Positions 35,422 through 44,601 of a stretch of DNA of 64,000 nt are shown here, in pieces (position 1 is the first letter of the stretch; each line of letters starts with the position of its first letter). A program made the position numbers and the translations under genes. The notes below the pieces were generated by a model. It was not told where the DNA came from, ran no database searches, and saw only the letters and a program-made list of their open reading frames with translations. This stretch comes from an uncultured Lachnospiraceae bacterium (GTDB lineage: Bacteria; Bacillota; Clostridia; Lachnospirales; Lachnospiraceae): the NCBI GenBank assembly GCA_910585465.1, contig CAJUEW010000018.1, positions 1 through 64,000 on the forward strand. The letters are read 5' to 3'.

Positions 35422-37116
35422 TTACTCCCACTCGTCCAGATTTTCTAAAAATTCAATCAGCTCCCGCTTTGTCTCTGCAATCTGTTCCGGATCGTAGGAG
35501 TCCAGCGCACGCTCAAATTTCCGGAGAACCTGCTCCACCTGGGAACGCTTCAGCCCGAGACTTTCCTCATAAATCCTTTCGCCGCGAAGCAGAAGAAACT
35601 TATTTTCTTCCTTCTCCCGCGGATGGATTTTCAGGTAAGACAATGTTTCCAGACGTTCTTCTATCTCCTCCTCACTCATATCCAGATTCCGATCCTTGAA
35701 TACCTGCCGGATCTTCTTGCCGCTGGATACCACCTTTACCTCTACCTCAAGGATGGAATTAATATCATAGGTATAGGTTACATCCACAGCCTCCTCACCG
35801 GCCTTTCCGGGCGGCACCTCGATAAACAGCTCTCCCAGCGACAGATTATTCACTGCAAAACGGCTTTCTCCCTGCAGCACATGAACCCGAATTTTCGTCT
35901 GATTATCCCTGACCGTATAGAGCCTGTCTGTCCGGCTCGCCGGAATCACGGTATTCCTTTCAATAATCGGGAGAAATACCCCATCCTCAAAACGGTGCTC
36001 TGCATATTCCCGGACCACCTCGGTTCCCAGTGTAAAGGGACAGACATCGGTCAGAATAACCTCCCGAATGCCCTCCTTGCGTTCCTTCATGGCAGCCTGG
36101 ATTGCGGCGCCCAGAGCCACGGTTTCATCCGGGTTCATATTCGTATCCGGTATCATATGAAAAAGCTTTCCTGCAAATCTTCTGATAACCGGAGACTTGG
36201 TCGCGCCGCCCACCAGCACAACCTTGTCAATATCTGCCAGACGGATATGCGCATCCTTCAGGCTCCGCTTTACAGGCTGGCGGATCCTCTCCAGAAGCTC
36301 CCCGCAGGCCTCCTCATAATCAGAATATTCCACTGTAAAGGAATATTCCTCCCCGTTAATGTTGCATTTCATAACCGAAGTCCGGGATTCCCCCAGGCCG
36401 ATTTTGCACAGCTCCGCCTGCTTCCGGATATGCTTGCATACTTTCTCGCTCAAAGAGAACCGATTAATCTCCGGGAACTTTTCATAAAACATTTTTTCCA
36501 GTACTGCCGTAAAATCTTCTCCTCCAAGGAAATTGTCCCCGGCCACTGCATGTACCTCCAGAATCGTATCATACAGCTCCAGAATCGACACATCAAAGGT
36601 TCCTCCTCCAAGATCAAAAACCAGGAATCTGGCCTGCTCCTTCTGCTGCCACAGGCCATAGGCAATCGCCGCCGCTGTAGGCTCGCTGATAATCCGTTCC
36701 ACCTTCAGTCCGGCCAGCTCTCCCGCCCGCTTCGTAGCACGCCTTCTGGCATCATTAAAATAAGCCGGCACACTGATTACTGCCTCTGTCACCGGTTCAC
36801 CCAGATAATTTTCTGCATCCTCCTTTAAAAAACGCAGTACGAAAGAGGACAGTTCCTCCGCCGTAAAGGATTTCTCTCCAAGAGAAAATTTTTTATTGCT
36901 TCCCATACTGCGCTTGAACAAAGCTGCCCCGCTGTCCGGATAGAGCAGCATCCGCTCCATGGCAGACTCCCCTACAAAAATCTGCCCCTCCTCATCGATG
37001 CTCACTACCGACGGGGTCATCGGTTTTCCAAGACGGTTCGGAATAATCTTCGGTCCGTCCTCGGTGTAATATGCTATGAGACTGTTTGTTGTCCCAAGAT
37101 CAATTCCTACTATCAT
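35422..37116 (-). CDS. Hsp70-family chaperone, HscC-like
   Basis: A 564-residue Hsp70. The ATPase domain (about 1-375) has the phosphate loop DLGTTN at 6-11, the FDLGGGTFDVSIL motif and VLVGGATKSP. A shortened substrate-binding domain follows and a helical end of about 100 residues. It is shorter than DnaK (about 610) and lacks a DnaK-like C-terminal tail, as HscC does. The gene directly abuts the upstream TPR protein gene, so the two are probably partners. No grpE or standard dnaJ is nearby. Confidence 0.9.
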   Translation of the reverse strand: MIVGIDLGTTNSLIAYYTEDGPKIIPNRLGKPMTPSVVSIDEEGQIFVGESAMERMLLYPDSGAALFKRSMGSNKKFSLGEKSFTAEELSSFVLRFLKEDAENYLGEPVTEAVISVPAYFNDARRRATKRAGELAGLKVERIISEPTAAAIAYGLWQQKEQARFLVFDLGGGTFDVSILELYDTILEVHAVAGDNFLGGEDFTAVLEKMFYEKFPEINRFSLSEKVCKHIRKQAELCKIGLGESRTSVMKCNINGEEYSFTVEYSDYEEACGELLERIRQPVKRSLKDAHIRLADIDKVVLVGGATKSPVIRRFAGKLFHMIPDTNMNPDETVALGAAIQAAMKERKEGIREVILTDVCPFTLGTEVVREYAEHRFEDGVFLPIIERNTVIPASRTDRLYTVRDNQTKIRVHVLQGESRFAVNNLSLGELFIEVPPGKAGEEAVDVTYTYDINSILEVEVKVVSSGKKIRQVFKDRNLDMSEEEIEERLETLSYLKIHPREKEENKFLLLRGERIYEESLGLKRSQVEQVLRKFERALDSYDPEQIAETKRELIEFLENLDEWE

Positions 37117-40100
37117 TTATTTACCCAACTCCTTACGTAGTTTTTTCACCATTTCCTTAAGCTCCAGGTCATACGGCCGGAGCTTAAGCGCCTTCTCATA
37201 ATTTTCCAGCGCTTCCTTCTTCCCGGCTCCGTTTAAGCCCAGATGATAGAGCCCCAGATTCCGGTATTGTTCATAGCAGCTTACATTCCGGCAATGCTTG
37301 CAGCGGTATCCGCTTCCCATCTGCTCAAACAGCCGGAAGGCCTTTTCTGTCTCTCCCATGTATAAATAGCACTCTCCGATTCTGGAAAGATGCAGCGGCC
37401 GGTATGCCGGATACTGCAGGTAATCTTCTTCCGAATGTGCCTCCGCCAAGTACAGCTCCTTTGCCCTCACGGCATGCCCGGCCGCCTCCTTCGGCCGACC
37501 GAGCAGGTAGAATGCCCTGGCCTGATACAGCTCATTTCTCGCACAATCCTCATCGGAGGCCTGCCATCCGCTGCTCAGCTTCTGATTGGCCTTCTGCAGA
37601 ACCGTAATTGCTCCCAGGTAATCGGCAAACAAACTGAGCAGACGGTATGCATAGTCCGTATACCGCTGATACGGATCCGAGCCCGCTGCCGATACCTGCA
37701 GTGCTTTTTTATACATACTTTTTGCCTTTATAGTTCTTCCCTGAACAAAATAGACATCTCCTATTTTCAGCAGATATTCCTTGTCCTTCCATTTACAGCC
37801 GGCAGTTTCATAAAATTTGACTGCATTTTTATAATCATCCTGATAAAAATACAGATCTCCGATTTCCTGATAAAATACAATCCGGTCCGGATACCATTCC
37901 AAATCTTTTTTATAGCATTCAATGGCATTCCCGAAGTCTCCCTTCAGCTCGTAACAGTCTGCCATGTTGCTGTAAGGAAGCACCCTTCTGTCCTTTGTCT
38001 TTTGAAGTACCTCCAGGGACTTCTCATACATCCGGATACCAGTATCAAACTCCTTCTTATGCTTATAGCAGTATCCCATATTATTATAAGCCGCCCAGTC
38101 ATCCGGAGCATAGGTCAGCGCTTTTTCAAAATCAGCGATTGCCTCTGTAAGCATCATAGCCTCCATATACATCAGGCCCCGGTGCACATAGGTATAGCAC
38201 CCTTCCCAGTTCTCTACCTCCTGGTTCACGTAACGGATGGCTTTCTCAAAATCCTCCGGATTGCACCCTCTCTCATACCTGTCCATATAGATATCCGCAA
38301 TTTTTTCATTTACATCCCGGTATCTGTTATCCCTTTCAACCGCCTTCAGAAAATATGCAAGCGCCTTCTCTTCTTCATATGCAGCTTCATAGCAGCACCC
38401 TACCCCATAATAAAAACTGGCCTCTTCATCATAATCCTCTTTTGCCACTTCATATGCCCTGAGTGCCTCCCGAAACTGCCCCTTCTGCCTCAGGATTTCT
38501 CCTTTCACCATAAAGTACTGCAGTCTGGACGGATTTTTCCGAATGGCCCCCTTCAGACAGGTAAGAGCATCATCCAGCCGGTCATCATCCCAATACAGCA
38601 ACGCCAGCTCGTATTCCAGTTCCGAAAGGTCTTCCAGATCCGTTTCATTTTTATCCAGTGATTTCTTCAGCTCCCGCAGAATCTGTTTCGCTTCCTCCCG
38701 ATCCCCTGAGCTCTCTGCCAGATTTCTGAGCACCTTCACCTGGTAAAGCTTCATTTCATCGGAAAACTCTGTCTGATTCTCCCTGGCCCGATCCAAAACC
38801 CCTTTTGCATCCTCATACTGATGACAGAAAAAAAACACCTTCAGAGCCAGCAGATAAGGCTTATAATAGGCTGCAAAAATTTCTATGGCGCTGTAATAAT
38901 CATTCACAACCCCCTGTCCATTCTGCATCTGGTAATATGCTTCCTGGCGATTCACATACGCCGGATAATATTGGCTCTCCTGGCTTAGAATTTGATCACA
39001 TTTATCCACTGCCTTCTCATATGCTTCCATGGCAATATAGGTCTCTGCCAGAGCATTCATGGCACTGAGCCGTTCCGACATATCAGACAGTTCTTCCTCT
39101 GCATGCTTCAGCATCTCAACAGCCTCATCATACTCCTTTTCCCTGAGCAGACAGAAGCCAAGCATCAGATAGGCGGTTCCTTTTCTGCGTAAACGTTTCC
39201 CTGCCTCCTCACTGCCGTCATCCACAGTCTCAAGAATCAGAGACAACCATATTTTCAGCTCCTGGACAGCCTCCTGATTGCGGCCCAATGCTGCCAGAAC
39301 ACGCCCTTTCAGATTATGATAGCTGTAATAAATTTCCTCATGGGGAACAATATCATCCAGAATACGGATTGACTCCTCAGGCTCCTTATTCTGATACCGG
39401 CACCATGCTGTCTCCAGACGGACAGCAGATTTCTCCTCCTCGGATTTAAGCTCTCCAAGCTCTCTCTCATAACGCTCCATCAACAGAGCATTGGCCTGCC
39501 GGACATACTCATCCACCCTCTGGCTGGAGCCGTCCTGCTCCCATATATCCAGCGCGATATCCTTTGCTTTTTCCGCAGTTTCCCCGCTTTGCAGATAATA
39601 TTTTATCATTCCGATTTTGGATTCATAGGTGTCCGGCACCAGGCTCCACCAGGAAAAAGCAGTCTCTTTATCCCCTTCATTCCATTTTACATTTGCCGCT
39701 TTGGGGAGGATATATACCACGTCCCCCTCAGGCTCAGCCCCTTCAGGACAGGCGGCCAGGTCCTCCAGACATCCCGCGGCAAGCAGATCCGCAAGCTCTG
39801 CAGCCTCCTTCATGGAACCTTTTGCCTCAGCAATGCGCATCCGTTCCACATCCTCCCATGGGTACCAGACCCCATATGCAGAAAGCTCCCCTAATTTTTC
39901 CTCTGCCTGGGCAAATTCCTCCTGATCGCACAGCCCTTTCATATCTATGTAAGCGCGAATGTATTCATCCACATTCACATCTGTTATCTGTACAGATTCA
40001 TCCCTTAGACGAAATTTTCCAAAATTAATAAAATAATCATTCTGTGTATAATACCTTACATAATCCAGAAAATCCGCAGGATACCGTTCCTTCAGTTCTT

Positions 40101-40527
40101 CATAATCGTCCGTGAACTGGAATTCTTCATCCAGACACCTCCATATTTCTTTCGGCAGGTAAAAATGAGAAAGAAGATAATTCAACACTGCATCCCGGGC
40201 ATCCAGGGAAGTATCCAGATTCCGGCATACAGAATCTGACAGCAGCTCTTTCCATGCTGTCTCGTCCCCGCGGCTTCGATAATCCCGATATACGGCATCT
40301 ATTCTGTCAATCCAGAGATCCAGCTCTGTTTTTTCCTTTTCTTCCCTTTCCCCTGAGGAACTAAGCAGCTCCAGAGCCTGCTCATAAGCTTTACGAAGTT
40401 TTCGGAAGCCTTCCGGGTCATCCTCCGGATTCGTCGTTTTCAACTGCTTCATATAGGCTGCTTTTATGCCCCGCTCATCCTTCAGTTCACGGATTCCCAG
40501 TATATGGCATACCAATTCCTTTTCCAT
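37117..40527 (-). CDS. Giant TPR protein with a degenerate J-domain
   Basis: 1136 residues. Residues 1-55 resemble a J-domain (LGIRELKDERGIKAAYMKQL, then FRKLRKAYEQAL), but the HPD loop that activates Hsp70 is replaced by NPE. After an acidic stretch and an alpha-helical region, tetratricopeptide repeats fill about 390-1136. A CKHC-x4-C cluster near residue 1075 may bind metal. The start at 40525-40527 gives the J-like N-terminus; AAAGGGG lies somewhat far upstream, and ATG or GTG starts 12-19 codons earlier are possible. It abuts the Hsp70 gene. Function unknown. Confidence 0.85.
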   Translation of the reverse strand: MEKELVCHILGIRELKDERGIKAAYMKQLKTTNPEDDPEGFRKLRKAYEQALELLSSSGEREEKEKTELDLWIDRIDAVYRDYRSRGDETAWKELLSDSVCRNLDTSLDARDAVLNYLLSHFYLPKEIWRCLDEEFQFTDDYEELKERYPADFLDYVRYYTQNDYFINFGKFRLRDESVQITDVNVDEYIRAYIDMKGLCDQEEFAQAEEKLGELSAYGVWYPWEDVERMRIAEAKGSMKEAAELADLLAAGCLEDLAACPEGAEPEGDVVYILPKAANVKWNEGDKETAFSWWSLVPDTYESKIGMIKYYLQSGETAEKAKDIALDIWEQDGSSQRVDEYVRQANALLMERYERELGELKSEEEKSAVRLETAWCRYQNKEPEESIRILDDIVPHEEIYYSYHNLKGRVLAALGRNQEAVQELKIWLSLILETVDDGSEEAGKRLRRKGTAYLMLGFCLLREKEYDEAVEMLKHAEEELSDMSERLSAMNALAETYIAMEAYEKAVDKCDQILSQESQYYPAYVNRQEAYYQMQNGQGVVNDYYSAIEIFAAYYKPYLLALKVFFFCHQYEDAKGVLDRARENQTEFSDEMKLYQVKVLRNLAESSGDREEAKQILRELKKSLDKNETDLEDLSELEYELALLYWDDDRLDDALTCLKGAIRKNPSRLQYFMVKGEILRQKGQFREALRAYEVAKEDYDEEASFYYGVGCCYEAAYEEEKALAYFLKAVERDNRYRDVNEKIADIYMDRYERGCNPEDFEKAIRYVNQEVENWEGCYTYVHRGLMYMEAMMLTEAIADFEKALTYAPDDWAAYNNMGYCYKHKKEFDTGIRMYEKSLEVLQKTKDRRVLPYSNMADCYELKGDFGNAIECYKKDLEWYPDRIVFYQEIGDLYFYQDDYKNAVKFYETAGCKWKDKEYLLKIGDVYFVQGRTIKAKSMYKKALQVSAAGSDPYQRYTDYAYRLLSLFADYLGAITVLQKANQKLSSGWQASDEDCARNELYQARAFYLLGRPKEAAGHAVRAKELYLAEAHSEEDYLQYPAYRPLHLSRIGECYLYMGETEKAFRLFEQMGSGYRCKHCRNVSCYEQYRNLGLYHLGLNGAGKKEALENYEKALKLRPYDLELKEMVKKLRKELGK

Positions 40528-40574
40528 TTCTCTATATCCGCCCCTTTCAGTTTCCTGTCTCATGCCTTTATGAC

Positions 40575-40583
40575 AGTATATCA
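40575..40583 (-). promoter_or_regulatory. Possible extended -10 promoter for the TPR/Hsp70 pair
   Basis: Minus strand: TGATATACT (extended -10, TATACT at 40575-40580) without a clear -35 hexamer. It would place the transcript start near 40567, between the upstream in-frame GTG and the preferred ATG, which supports the shorter start. Confidence 0.4.
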
Positions 40584-40604
40584 CTTTTCTTTCCCTTTGA
40601 ATAG

Positions 40605-40638
40605 AAAAAACCGTTCCCTGTATCCGGACAGAGAACGG
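40605..40638 (-). terminator. Terminator after putP
   Basis: Minus strand: CCGTTC with GAACGG, extended inward by CTGT/ACAG (40611-40638), followed by TTTTTT. It lies about 25 bases past the putP stop. Confidence 0.88.
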
Positions 40639-40662
40639 CTGTTATTTTTTATCTTATATTTT

Positions 40663-42192
40663 TTATTTCATAGCCGCCACACGGTCGAACTCCTCCTGAA
40701 TCTCCGCAGATGGCTCCGCAGTCAGAAGACTCACTGCCACATTCACCGCAAGCCCTACCAGAAATGCCGGAAGCAGTTCATAGATGCCAAGCACGCCTCC
40801 CATAGGACGTACCAGGAACTTCCATACAAAGACCATAATACCGCCGCTGACCATACCTGCCAGAGCCCCCTGCATATTGGAACGCTTCCAGAACAATGCC
40901 ATCAGCACAAGCGGCCCAAAGGATGCCCCGAAGCCTGCCCAGGCAAAAGATACAATCTGGAATACGGAGCTGTTGGAGTCTCTTGCAATGAACATGCCAA
41001 TCACGGCAATAACCAGCACTGTGATACGAGCCGCCGTCATACCGGTCTTTTCACTCATATCTTTCATAAACACTTCCTTCAGAATATTCTGGGAAGCGCT
41101 GGAGGACGCAGCCAAAAGCTGGGAATCTGCCGTGGACATAGTCGCCGCCAGAATACCTGCCAGAATCACACCTGCAATCAAAGCCGCAAATACTCCATGC
41201 CGGGAAATCAGATCGGAGATCGTGATAATAATTGTCTCCGAATCCTCCAGCTTAGGAATGGAACCCACACTTGTCATAGCATTGCCGATCACTCCGATAA
41301 AAATTGCCACTGCCATAGAAATCACAACCCATACGGATGCCACTCTTCTGGAAAGCGTCAGCTTTTCCGCATCCTCTATGGCCATAAAACGAAGCAGTAC
41401 ATGAGGCATACCGAAATATCCCAGCCCCCATGCCAGCATAGAGGCAATGGTCAGTGCCCCATAAGGAGCTGCCAGGCCGGTCTGGGCATCGTGAATCTGG
41501 GTCAGGCTGAAGTAGCCTGCCATGGATCTGGCATTGTCAATTACCGCGCCGAAGCTTCCCACATTGTTGATGCCAAAGCCAAATACGACAATAATAGCAA
41601 TAGTCATAATGATACTCTGCAAAAAGTCCGATGTGCTTGCAGCCAAGAATCCTCCCAGCGTTGTATATGCCACAATGACAACTGCGCTGATTACCATGGC
41701 AGGCAGATAGTCCCACCCGAACAGACTGGAAAATAATTTTCCGCAGGCGGCAAAACCGGATGCCGTATATGGTACAAAGAAAATAATAATCAGTACTGCG
41801 GCAATAACAGACAGAATCTTCTTCTCATCCCGGTAACGGTTGGAAAAAAACAACGGAAGCGTCGTCGAATTGCCGCATTCGTGAGTATAATGACGAAGTC
41901 TCTTGGCTACCACCAGCCAGTTTATATAGGTACCCGCCGCAAGACCGATGGCAGTCCATGAAGCATCCGCCAGTCCGCTTACATAGGCAACTCCCGGAAG
42001 TCCCATCAAAAGCCAGCTGCTCATATCAGATGCCTCTGCGCTCATGGCGGTCACAAACGGCCCCAGCTTACGTCCTCCCAGATAGAAATCCTCTGTGGTA
42101 CGGTTCCGCTTTGCCAGAACCACCCCAATGCCCACAACCACGATCAGATACACCACAATCGCCAAAAGCATCAGTAATTTTGTAGATATCAT
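40663..42192 (-). CDS. putP: Sodium/proline symporter
   Basis: A solute:sodium symporter importing proline with Na+. The 509 residues are hydrophobic throughout, consistent with 13 membrane helices. The family's early ALPAEASDMSSWLLMGLPG-type block is present as MSAEASDMSSWLLMGLPG, and LAATMSTADSQLLAASS is the conserved sodium-site helix. The ATG follows GAGGGAG. It lies downstream of a tetR gene with its own promoter and a nearby palindrome. Substrate is inferred from the family. Confidence 0.93.
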   Translation of the reverse strand: MISTKLLMLLAIVVYLIVVVGIGVVLAKRNRTTEDFYLGGRKLGPFVTAMSAEASDMSSWLLMGLPGVAYVSGLADASWTAIGLAAGTYINWLVVAKRLRHYTHECGNSTTLPLFFSNRYRDEKKILSVIAAVLIIIFFVPYTASGFAACGKLFSSLFGWDYLPAMVISAVVIVAYTTLGGFLAASTSDFLQSIIMTIAIIVVFGFGINNVGSFGAVIDNARSMAGYFSLTQIHDAQTGLAAPYGALTIASMLAWGLGYFGMPHVLLRFMAIEDAEKLTLSRRVASVWVVISMAVAIFIGVIGNAMTSVGSIPKLEDSETIIITISDLISRHGVFAALIAGVILAGILAATMSTADSQLLAASSSASQNILKEVFMKDMSEKTGMTAARITVLVIAVIGMFIARDSNSSVFQIVSFAWAGFGASFGPLVLMALFWKRSNMQGALAGMVSGGIMVFVWKFLVRPMGGVLGIYELLPAFLVGLAVNVAVSLLTAEPSAEIQEEFDRVAAMK

Positions 42193-42259
42193 GTTTTATT
42201 CTCCCTCTCATTCTACTTTTATTCTGCAAAAAACAGCTTATTTTTCGCACTATTTCTGC

Positions 42260-42288
42260 ATTTTAGCACAAGAAGGAGCAGGATGCAA
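42260..42288 (-). promoter_or_regulatory. putP promoter
   Basis: Minus strand: -35 TTGCAT at 42283-42288, a 17-base spacer, and -10 TAAAAT at 42260-42265 with an upstream TG (extended -10). A 12-base palindrome lies just upstream at 42304-42315. Confidence 0.75.
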
Positions 42289-42320
42289 TACAGAGCAAAG
42301 TACAGAATGCATTCTAGTAT

Positions 42321-42908
42321 TTAGTCCGATTTTAAGCTTCGGATCATCATCGGAAGCTTTCTGGATGCCTCCTCAGAAAGAGAATATTCTCCCTTCCTCA
42401 GACACCATTCGTAGAGCAGAGCACGCTCACACATGGCGTAATAATGCACCATTTCGCTGACGCTTAATGCCTTTGTCAGTTCTCCTTGTTCTCTTCCCCG
42501 GGCTATGATTTTCCGGAGCAGCCTGTAGTAAGTGCGGCCATGATCCAAAAGCGGCTTCTCCCCCCTTGTCGTGAGCTGGGTCGAATACAGCCTTGCTAAA
42601 AGCTCCATATTGATGGATTCCTCAATCATGGTCAAAAGCTCGTGGTTTAAATATAAAAGAACTTCATAGCTGTGGGCATCCTCGGCAATCATGGGTTCCA
42701 GTTCTTCATACTTCTCATCCATCATATAGGCAAGAGAGCCAAGAAGCGCATCCTTCCCCTCAAAATAATGATAGAAAGAACCTTTGGATGTTCCGGATTC
42801 CTCTATAATTTCTTCAATGGTCGTATCCTCATAGCCCTGTTCATAGAACAGCTTCCATGCTGCGGATACAATCTTACTTTTTGTTTTTTTCTGGTTTTTT
42901 TTCGCCAT
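42321..42908 (-). CDS. TetR-family transcriptional regulator
   Basis: A 195-residue repressor-type protein. The N-terminal TetR helix-turn-helix spans about residues 10-55 (KIVSAAWKLFYEQGYEDTTIEEIIEESGTSKGSFYHYF). The C-terminal half is helical ligand-binding sequence with no recognisable ligand type. Ribosome binding site: GGGGGAC, somewhat weak. It sits between the hyd/rrf2 genes and putP. Its target may be the putP promoter, where a palindrome lies. Confidence 0.9.
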   Translation of the reverse strand: MAKKNQKKTKSKIVSAAWKLFYEQGYEDTTIEEIIEESGTSKGSFYHYFEGKDALLGSLAYMMDEKYEELEPMIAEDAHSYEVLLYLNHELLTMIEESINMELLARLYSTQLTTRGEKPLLDHGRTYYRLLRKIIARGREQGELTKALSVSEMVHYYAMCERALLYEWCLRKGEYSLSEEASRKLPMMIRSLKSD

Positions 42909-42939
42909 GAAGCAAAGTCCCCCGGTTCTTCTTTTTTAT

Positions 42940-43374
42940 TCAGATAGAATAATCCTGTCCCCGTTCCCGGCTCCAGCTTACCAGATCCTCCAGCGTCACA
43001 TGGTCAATAATCCCCCGAATTGCATCATCCAGCTTTTTCCACAAAAGAAATGTAACGCAATCCCGCTGTCTGGAACAATTACAGTCCTCATATTCCAGGC
43101 ACTCCACCGGAGCCATGCTGCCTTCTGTCAGGCGCAGAATCATGCCCGCCGTATACTCTTCCGGTTTTCTGGTCAGAAAATATCCCCCCTGAGGCCCCCG
43201 GATACTGCGTACATACCCTGCCTTATTCAAAATGGAAATAATCTGTTCCATATATTTTTCTGAAATTTCCTGCCGTTGCGCAATTTCCTTCACCCGGACC
43301 GGCTTGCCGGAATCCGCCAGAGCAAGATCCAGCATAATTCGGAGCGCATATCTTCCCCTTGTAGAAACCTTCAT
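42940..43374 (-). CDS. Rrf2-family regulator with a cysteine cluster
   Basis: A 144-residue Rrf2/IscR-type regulator. The N-terminal winged helix (about 1-75) includes YALRIMLDLA and GPQGGYFL. Cysteines follow as CLEYEDCNCSRQRDC, spaced C-x5-C-x-C-x5-C near residues 91-105, close to the cluster-binding loop of IscR. It starts 3 bases after hydF and is clearly co-transcribed with the hydrogenase maturases, so it probably senses iron-sulfur status. The cysteine-desulfurase role of CymR-like members is an alternative. Confidence 0.9.
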   Translation of the reverse strand: MKVSTRGRYALRIMLDLALADSGKPVRVKEIAQRQEISEKYMEQIISILNKAGYVRSIRGPQGGYFLTRKPEEYTAGMILRLTEGSMAPVECLEYEDCNCSRQRDCVTFLLWKKLDDAIRGIIDHVTLEDLVSWSRERGQDYSI

Positions 43375-43377
43375 TCT

Positions 43378-44592
43378 TCACCTCTTTTCATCCGAATATT
43401 CTGCTGCCAGATGAGGAAACATCTCAATACTTCTCTTTAAAATGCCATGGATATGGGCGATTGCCACTCCATAATTAGTCATCGGAATCCCCTGATCCCG
43501 CGCGCATTTCATCCGATAGCGAATCTCCCTCTCGTTCAGCATGCAGCCGCCGCAGTGCAAAACCATTGCGTAAGCGGACAAATCCTCCGGAAATTCCGTT
43601 CCTGAACAAAATTCAAAGGAAAGCTGCTTTCCGGTATATTCCTGAAGCCACCGGGGCAGCTTCACGGTTCCGATATCATCGCACTGGCGATGATGGGTGC
43701 ATCCCTCGGCAATTAAAATCCTGTCCCCGTCCTTCAGCCGGTTCATATAAGCCGCTCCCGGCACGGTATAATCCAGAATCCCTTTATAGCGTGCCATTAG
43801 TATGGAAAAAGAAGTCAGCGGAATATCCTCTGGTGTATCTTTTGATACACGGCCGAACGCCTGACTGTCCGTCACCACAAGAGACGGCTTTTTCCCAAGA
43901 TTTTCAAGCGTTTCCTTCAACTCCGACTCCTTCACCACGATCGCTGCCGCATCCGCGTCAATCACATCCCGGATGGCCTGCTGCTGAGGAAGAATCATGC
44001 GCCCCTTGGGAGCCGCCGAATCAATCGGAGTTACCAGCACTACAAAATCCTTCGGACCAATCAGATCTGCCACCAGGCGGATACCGTTCCCTTCCTTCGG
44101 AGCCAGCGCCCCAAGTCTCTCCTTCAGTTCATGGATTTTTCTTTTTTCCAGAGCGCTCACATAAATCTCACCTTCGCCTGCCTGGGGCATTTCTGTAAGC
44201 AGATCCGACTTATTATAAACAATCAGATACGGAAGCCCCTTTTCCCTGAACAGGTGAAGAAGCTCCTCCTCACAGGTTCCCTTTCCTTCCAGGGCATCCA
44301 CTATCAGCACAGCAATATCTGTCTTGTTCAGAACCTGTCTTGTTTTGCGTATACGCAGCTCCCCCAGATGTCCCTCATCGTCATAGCCCGGTGTATCAAT
44401 AATCACCACCGGTCCTAACGGCAGAAGCTCCATGGACTTATAAACCGGGTCCGTGGTCGTACCCTTCGTGTCGGAAACCACTGCCAGCTCCTGCCCTGTC
44501 ACTGCATTGACAACGCTGGATTTACCCGCGTTCCGCCTTCCGAAAAAACCGATATGGATACGGTTTGCCAAAGGAGTATCATTCAGTCCCAT
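43378..44592 (-). CDS. hydF: [FeFe]-hydrogenase H-cluster maturation GTPase HydF
   Basis: HydF is the GTPase scaffold on which the 2Fe subcluster is assembled before transfer to hydrogenase. It has 404 residues. G1 GRRNAGKS is at 18-25, followed by DTPGYDD and NKSD. The C-terminal iron-sulfur site is seen as CTHH and, about 50 residues later, HCGGC. The ATG follows TAGGAGGTAAAT. It is 9 bases after hydG. HydE is not in the window and must lie elsewhere. Confidence 0.96.
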   Translation of the reverse strand: MGLNDTPLANRIHIGFFGRRNAGKSSVVNAVTGQELAVVSDTKGTTTDPVYKSMELLPLGPVVIIDTPGYDDEGHLGELRIRKTRQVLNKTDIAVLIVDALEGKGTCEEELLHLFREKGLPYLIVYNKSDLLTEMPQAGEGEIYVSALEKRKIHELKERLGALAPKEGNGIRLVADLIGPKDFVVLVTPIDSAAPKGRMILPQQQAIRDVIDADAAAIVVKESELKETLENLGKKPSLVVTDSQAFGRVSKDTPEDIPLTSFSILMARYKGILDYTVPGAAYMNRLKDGDRILIAEGCTHHRQCDDIGTVKLPRWLQEYTGKQLSFEFCSGTEFPEDLSAYAMVLHCGGCMLNEREIRYRMKCARDQGIPMTNYGVAIAHIHGILKRSIEMFPHLAAEYSDEKR

Positions 44593-44601
44593 ATTTACCT
44601 C

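Noticed and set aside
35623..36828. Plus-strand reading frame of 401 codons opposite the Hsp70 gene
   Set aside because: Antisense to a well-supported Hsp70; no start signal or domain.
37390..38661. Plus-strand reading frame of 423 codons opposite the TPR gene
   Set aside because: Antisense to TPR repeats, which often leave long open frames on the other strand.
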